A DNA stretch of 6,872 nucleotides from Nitrososphaerota archaeon. GTDB lineage: Archaea > Thermoproteota > Nitrososphaeria > Nitrososphaerales > CADDZS01. The notes beneath the pieces were generated by a model. The model searched no databases. It had not been told where the DNA came from and was given only the letters and a program-made list of their open reading frames with translations. How positions within the stretch are numbered: position 1 is the stretch's first letter; every line of letters begins with the position of its first letter. The DNA lies in assembly GCA_027314685.1 (NCBI GenBank), contig DAHVAI010000043.1:1-6872 (forward strand), written 5' to 3'. Of this stretch, positions 4,425-6,872 are shown piece by piece. The position numbers and the translations under genes were made by a program.

Positions 4425-5552
4425 ATGAAATTCAAACGCATTTTATCACTTACGATCATGATCGTGTTACTAGCGTTTTTTTTCTTCCAATGGTATAGTC
4501 CACCAGTTGTGGCAATTTCCGCTACCGGCACGTCAGGAAATCGCGAGATTACAACTCCACTAGGCTCAACATCGTCCACAACTAGTACCACAAGCTCGAC
4601 AACTACTACCCAGACTGTATGCAGCGCATACTGCACCGTCACCTTCACGGAGTCTGGACTTCCCAACGGGACTAATTGGCTGGTCATTTTTGGTAACAGT
4701 GTGCAGGCAGGAAGCTCTAGTACCATATTCTTCCAAAACGTAGCATCCGGCGTCTATTCATGGAGCGTCCAATCTCCCATAGCGGGAAACAATCTCACTC
4801 GATATGTAGCGTCTAACTTATCGGGCTCGATGGATGTTCCTATCCAGACCAGCGCTCTGATAAACTTCGTCACACAATATCAGATAAGCTTCTACGTCTC
4901 TCCAAAGACGGATGGCTGGACTAGTCCATCTGGAACATTATGGTACAACTCCACAACGCCGATGCCGATAAATGCAACAGGCTTTAGTGGATATCGTTTC
5001 GTTTCATGGAACAGCACTAGTGGGATATCCATAGCAAATGAAGCATCGAACAACACTACTGCTCAGTTAAATTCAGCAGGGTCAATAACCGCAGACTTTG
5101 CTTTAGCTAACGAGACTAGCACTACGAGTGTTGTTACAACCACGACGAATTCAACTGTAACAAGTACGACGACGAGTGTTTTCTCTACCACGAACGCTAC
5201 CTCAACAAGTTCTACTGAATCTAATACTACCTTTACTTCCAATTCGGTTACATCCAGCAATGAATCATCCGCAACGTCGAGTGGAACAACTTCGAACTCA
5301 AGCAGTACAACATACACAACTTCAAGTAATTCTATAGTGTCAACAGCTACTGAATCCAAGTCATCAAACATTGCTGCTTTGTTCTATACGGTTCCCTACG
5401 TTACGACCCAGTCTCCTAGTCTTCTGGGAACTTTGATCTTTGCAATATATGTTGGAGCCGCGGTGGCAGTAATTTTTGTCATAAGAAAGCAAAGGAACAA
5501 GGGAAAAGAGGAAACATTTGACGATTCGGCGAAATGGAGTTGGCGATGGTGA
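4425..5552 (+). CDS. Type I surface protein with signal peptide, two beta domains, glycosylatable stalk and C-terminal membrane anchor
   Basis: The gene is complete: ATG 4425 to TGA 5550-5552, 375 residues. Residues 1-31 are a signal peptide (KFKR, then 'ILSLTIMIVLLAFFFF'). Residues 46-64 are a short Thr/Ser linker. A first beta domain at about 66-151 opens 'CSAYCTVTFTESGLPNGTNW', a motif known from secreted proteins of Thermoplasmatota and Thaumarchaeota. A second, 152-227 ('YQISFYVSPKTDGWTSPSGT', 'FSGYRFVSWNSTSG', 'ITADFA'), resembles the repeats often attached to archaeal surface proteases and adhesins. Residues 228-318 are a Thr/Ser/Asn stalk. Residues 333-353 are the transmembrane anchor, followed by the cytoplasmic tail RKQRNKGKEE... 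ending WSWRW. I count about 13 N-X-S/T sequons. No catalytic motif is visible, so a structural, adhesive or binding role is most likely. The only Cys pair is C66/C70. A glycosyltransferase gene follows on the same strand after 433 bases. Confidence 0.9.
   Translation: MKFKRILSLTIMIVLLAFFFFQWYSPPVVAISATGTSGNREITTPLGSTSSTTSTTSSTTTTQTVCSAYCTVTFTESGLPNGTNWLVIFGNSVQAGSSSTIFFQNVASGVYSWSVQSPIAGNNLTRYVASNLSGSMDVPIQTSALINFVTQYQISFYVSPKTDGWTSPSGTLWYNSTTPMPINATGFSGYRFVSWNSTSGISIANEASNNTTAQLNSAGSITADFALANETSTTSVVTTTTNSTVTSTTTSVFSTTNATSTSSTESNTTFTSNSVTSSNESSATSSGTTSNSSSTTYTTSSNSIVSTATESKSSNIAALFYTVPYVTTQSPSLLGTLIFAIYVGAAVAVIFVIRKQRNKGKEETFDDSAKWSWRW
5107..5378 (+). repeat. Low-complexity Thr/Ser/Asn-coding tract (stalk of the surface protein)
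   Basis: Codons for residues 228-318 are almost all Thr, Ser or Asn, with many N-X-T/S sites. This tract differs from the stalk of the DUF3494 protein in being Asn-rich and Pro-free, so it is not a recent copy of it. It generates a false Val/Leu-rich frame on the minus strand. Length variation between strains is expected. Confidence 0.75.
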
Positions 5553-5985
5553 GATGAGGATGGGCAGATTTAAAACTCGTCACGAAAGGTTGAATCAAAC
5601 ACGCCCGTCCATAGATGTAAGCTTGCTCTAAGATCATGCTACAACAGCTCCTGATCGAAGTTCGTTCGCTCGCAGTTGCTATAGCTTCAGTTTCACTTGT
5701 AGCTGTTTAGAAATCACGAGTCAAGAAGACTTATCTAAAGGCGAGATATTCTTTGGCACGACTAAGCTCGTGATGAAAAGAAATCTATCTGCGAAGTACT
5801 ATTGTAAATTTGAGTCTCCGATCCGACAAATTTTAAGCAACGTTCTATAGAGTAAATAGCGGTCAATAACAAAAGTAGATAGAATATTTTATCCGAATAT
5901 GGACACGAATTGGATTACGATCGTATTATCCCACGAAAGCCTTATCAGACTTACATGAAATTTCGGCCGCTCGAGTGCTCTCTCA
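5553..5985. other. Intergenic region, no clear gene
   Basis: No coding frame on either strand has convincing protein character. A hydrophobic 24-codon frame at 5636-5710 (plus, 'MLQQLLIEVRSLAVAIASVS') is noted but not called. One exact 8-bp inverted repeat, ATCACGAG/CTCGTGAT, lies at 5713-5720/5767-5774, and the right arm also overlaps a smaller CACGA/TCGTG hairpin at 5757-5772. An AT-rich stretch TATTTTATCC near 5885-5894 could be a TATA box for a transcript with a leader of about 70 bases into the glycosyltransferase gene. No T-run terminator follows the surface protein gene. Confidence 0.4.
5713..5774. repeat. 8-bp inverted repeat with nested hairpin
   Basis: ATCACGAG (5713-5720) and CTCGTGAT (5767-5774) are exact reverse complements 46 bases apart. 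Within the right half, CACGA (5757-5761) can instead pair with TCGTG (5768-5772) over a 6-base loop. The two pairings compete. Function unknown, and chance is possible at this length. Confidence 0.3.
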
Positions 5986-6872
5986 CTGAAAATTCTTGTA
6001 ATTGTGTCGTGTTTTCCTCCCAGCAAAGGTGGCGTGGAAAACAGCAGCTACAAACTAGCGATGGGTCTTGCAGCCTGCGGGCATGATGTTAAAGTTGTTA
6101 CTTCGAGCAGAGGTAAAGCTCCGCGCAAGTATGTCGAGAAGATGGGACCCTTGACTGTGATTAGATATCCGGAGAAGCACTTCATACTTGAAGCCCCACT
6201 CGTTCCAAAAATTGCTTTGGCTGCGCTATGGGAAGATTACGATATCCTTCACGTCCATGGAATGACCCCGCCCATAACTGACCTTGCAATTTTGTTCTCA
6301 AAGCTCCGTAGAAAACCAGTAGTCCTCACCTACCACAACGATGCACACCTGACCAAGCCAAATGCTGTGGGGCGGCTCGTTGAATCAATGTACTCCAAGT
6401 TTGCCATTCCAATAATTGCGCTTACCGATAAAATCGTAAGCAGCACGCAATCATATGCAGCAACAAGCCCAGTCCTGCGACACTTTTTGAAAAAGGTCAC
6501 GGTGATTCCTTGGGGGACTGACGCGAGCTTACGTCGGAGGATGCAAAGACAAGAAATCAAAAGCATGTACGAGAGCGACGAAAAGAAACGTCTGCTATTT
6601 GTGGGTCAGCTCAAAGACTACAAGGGCGTCAATATATTGCTCGAAGCTGTTGCTTGTCTAAACCAAAATGGCCATCAAGTTGCAGCTGACATTGTCGGAG
6701 ACGGACCCCACCTACACTCACTCAAATCGACAGCGCGGCGTCTCGGACTAAATGGCAATGCAAGATTCTGGGGCGCGGTAAATGACCAGATCTTGTCTGA
6801 AATGTACGATGGTTGCGACGCGCTGGTTCTCCCCAGTCTAAACAGGCGTGAAGCTTTTGGGCTCGTGCAGCT
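5986..6872 (+). CDS. GT4-family glycosyltransferase, partial (C-terminus beyond right edge), non-ATG start
   Basis: The frame is open from 5959 to the window end, giving 295 residues from CTG 5986. It shows the order of a GT-B fold, GT4-type sugar transferase: N-terminal 'LKILVIVSCFPPSKGGVENS' with the Gly-Gly acceptor loop (15-16), 'ILHVHG' (87-92), 'PVVLTYHND' (111-119), 'VTVIPWGTD' (171-179), 'LLFVGQLKDYKGVNILLEA' (203-221), 'ADIVGDGP' (234-241), and 'DALVLPSLNRREAFGLVQ' (278-295) with E289 as the first Glu of the EX7E motif. The family is usually 360-400 residues, so 70-100 are missing. It moves a sugar from a nucleotide sugar onto a lipid, glycan or protein acceptor on the cytoplasmic side; the sugar cannot be read from sequence. 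CTG 5986 aligns with the usual start Met of the family, since an in-frame TGA lies at 5956-5958 and no ATG intervenes. GTG 6004 is the next conventional start but would cut the first strand. Confidence 0.9.
   Translation, partial: MKILVIVSCFPPSKGGVENSSYKLAMGLAACGHDVKVVTSSRGKAPRKYVEKMGPLTVIRYPEKHFILEAPLVPKIALAALWEDYDILHVHGMTPPITDLAILFSKLRRKPVVLTYHNDAHLTKPNAVGRLVESMYSKFAIPIIALTDKIVSSTQSYAATSPVLRHFLKKVTVIPWGTDASLRRRMQRQEIKSMYESDEKKRLLFVGQLKDYKGVNILLEAVACLNQNGHQVAADIVGDGPHLHSLKSTARRLGLNGNARFWGAVNDQILSEMYDGCDALVLPSLNRREAFGLVQ

Noticed and set aside
4394..4726. Minus-strand 110-codon frame
   Set aside because: Antisense to the signal peptide and first domain of the surface protein.
5063..5371. Minus-strand Val/Leu-rich frame of 102 codons
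   Set aside because: Shadow of the Thr/Ser/Asn stalk codons of the surface protein.
5636..5710. Plus-strand 24-codon hydrophobic frame
   Set aside because: Could be a tiny membrane peptide, but it is too short to separate from chance and has no promoter or ribosome site.
6330..6566. Minus-strand 78-codon frame
   Set aside because: Antisense to conserved motifs of the glycosyltransferase.
1..6872. CRISPR array, insertion sequence or tRNA/rRNA gene
   Set aside because: No evenly spaced direct repeats, no transposase-like frame, no terminal inverted repeats with target duplications and no tRNA cloverleaf were found on either strand by eye.

Overview
The window looks archaeal. The best guess is Nitrososphaerota (Thaumarchaeota), with Thermoplasmatota as the main alternative. 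The reasons are the secreted proteins with long Thr/Ser stalks, an extracellular domain opening with 'VTFTESGLPNGTNW', a C-terminal domain of the type 'ITVNSV..G.PITGLYTTIW', the absence of clear Shine-Dalgarno sites, and promoters that look like archaeal TATA boxes just upstream of starts. I cannot fix the lineage from sequence alone. Base composition is moderate, and gene density is low for an archaeon.

Layout, left to right. (1) Positions 1-1417, minus strand: the N-terminal part of a large secreted protein, made of a signal peptide, a DUF3494 ice-binding-like beta-solenoid, an 86-residue Thr/Ser stalk and the start of repeated beta domains. It runs off the left edge. (2) Positions 1418-1727: no convincing protein on the plus strand, but a dense run of small inverted repeats ending in a hairpin plus T6, a possible plus-strand RNA. 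(3) Positions 1680-3028, minus strand: a PD-(D/E)XK-type endonuclease with a C-terminal zinc-binding region. Its reading frame is interrupted by TGA near the N-terminus, and a small ORF may be coupled to its stop codon. (4) Positions 3101-3378, plus strand: two very small genes, a 48-aa soluble protein and a 35-aa single-span membrane protein. (5) Positions 3660-3791, minus strand: a 43-aa single-span membrane protein. Beside it (3846-4077, plus) lies what looks like a decayed winged-helix regulator. (6) Positions 4078-4424: an intergenic stretch with three clear inverted repeats. (7) Positions 4425-5552, plus strand: a complete type I surface protein with signal peptide, two beta domains, an N/T/S-rich stalk, one transmembrane helix and a short charged tail. 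(8) Positions 5553-5985: intergenic. (9) Position 5986 to the right edge: a GT4-family glycosyltransferase without a normal start codon, cut by the window end.

The theme is cell-surface and accessory functions. Two heavily glycosylatable secreted proteins and a glycosyltransferase share the window with a possibly inactivated nuclease and small membrane peptides. A functional link between the stalk proteins and the glycosyltransferase is only an inference from proximity. I did not find a convincing new multi-gene system. The items most worth a second look are the in-frame TGA in the nuclease, the structured 1505-1727 region and the cluster of small membrane proteins.
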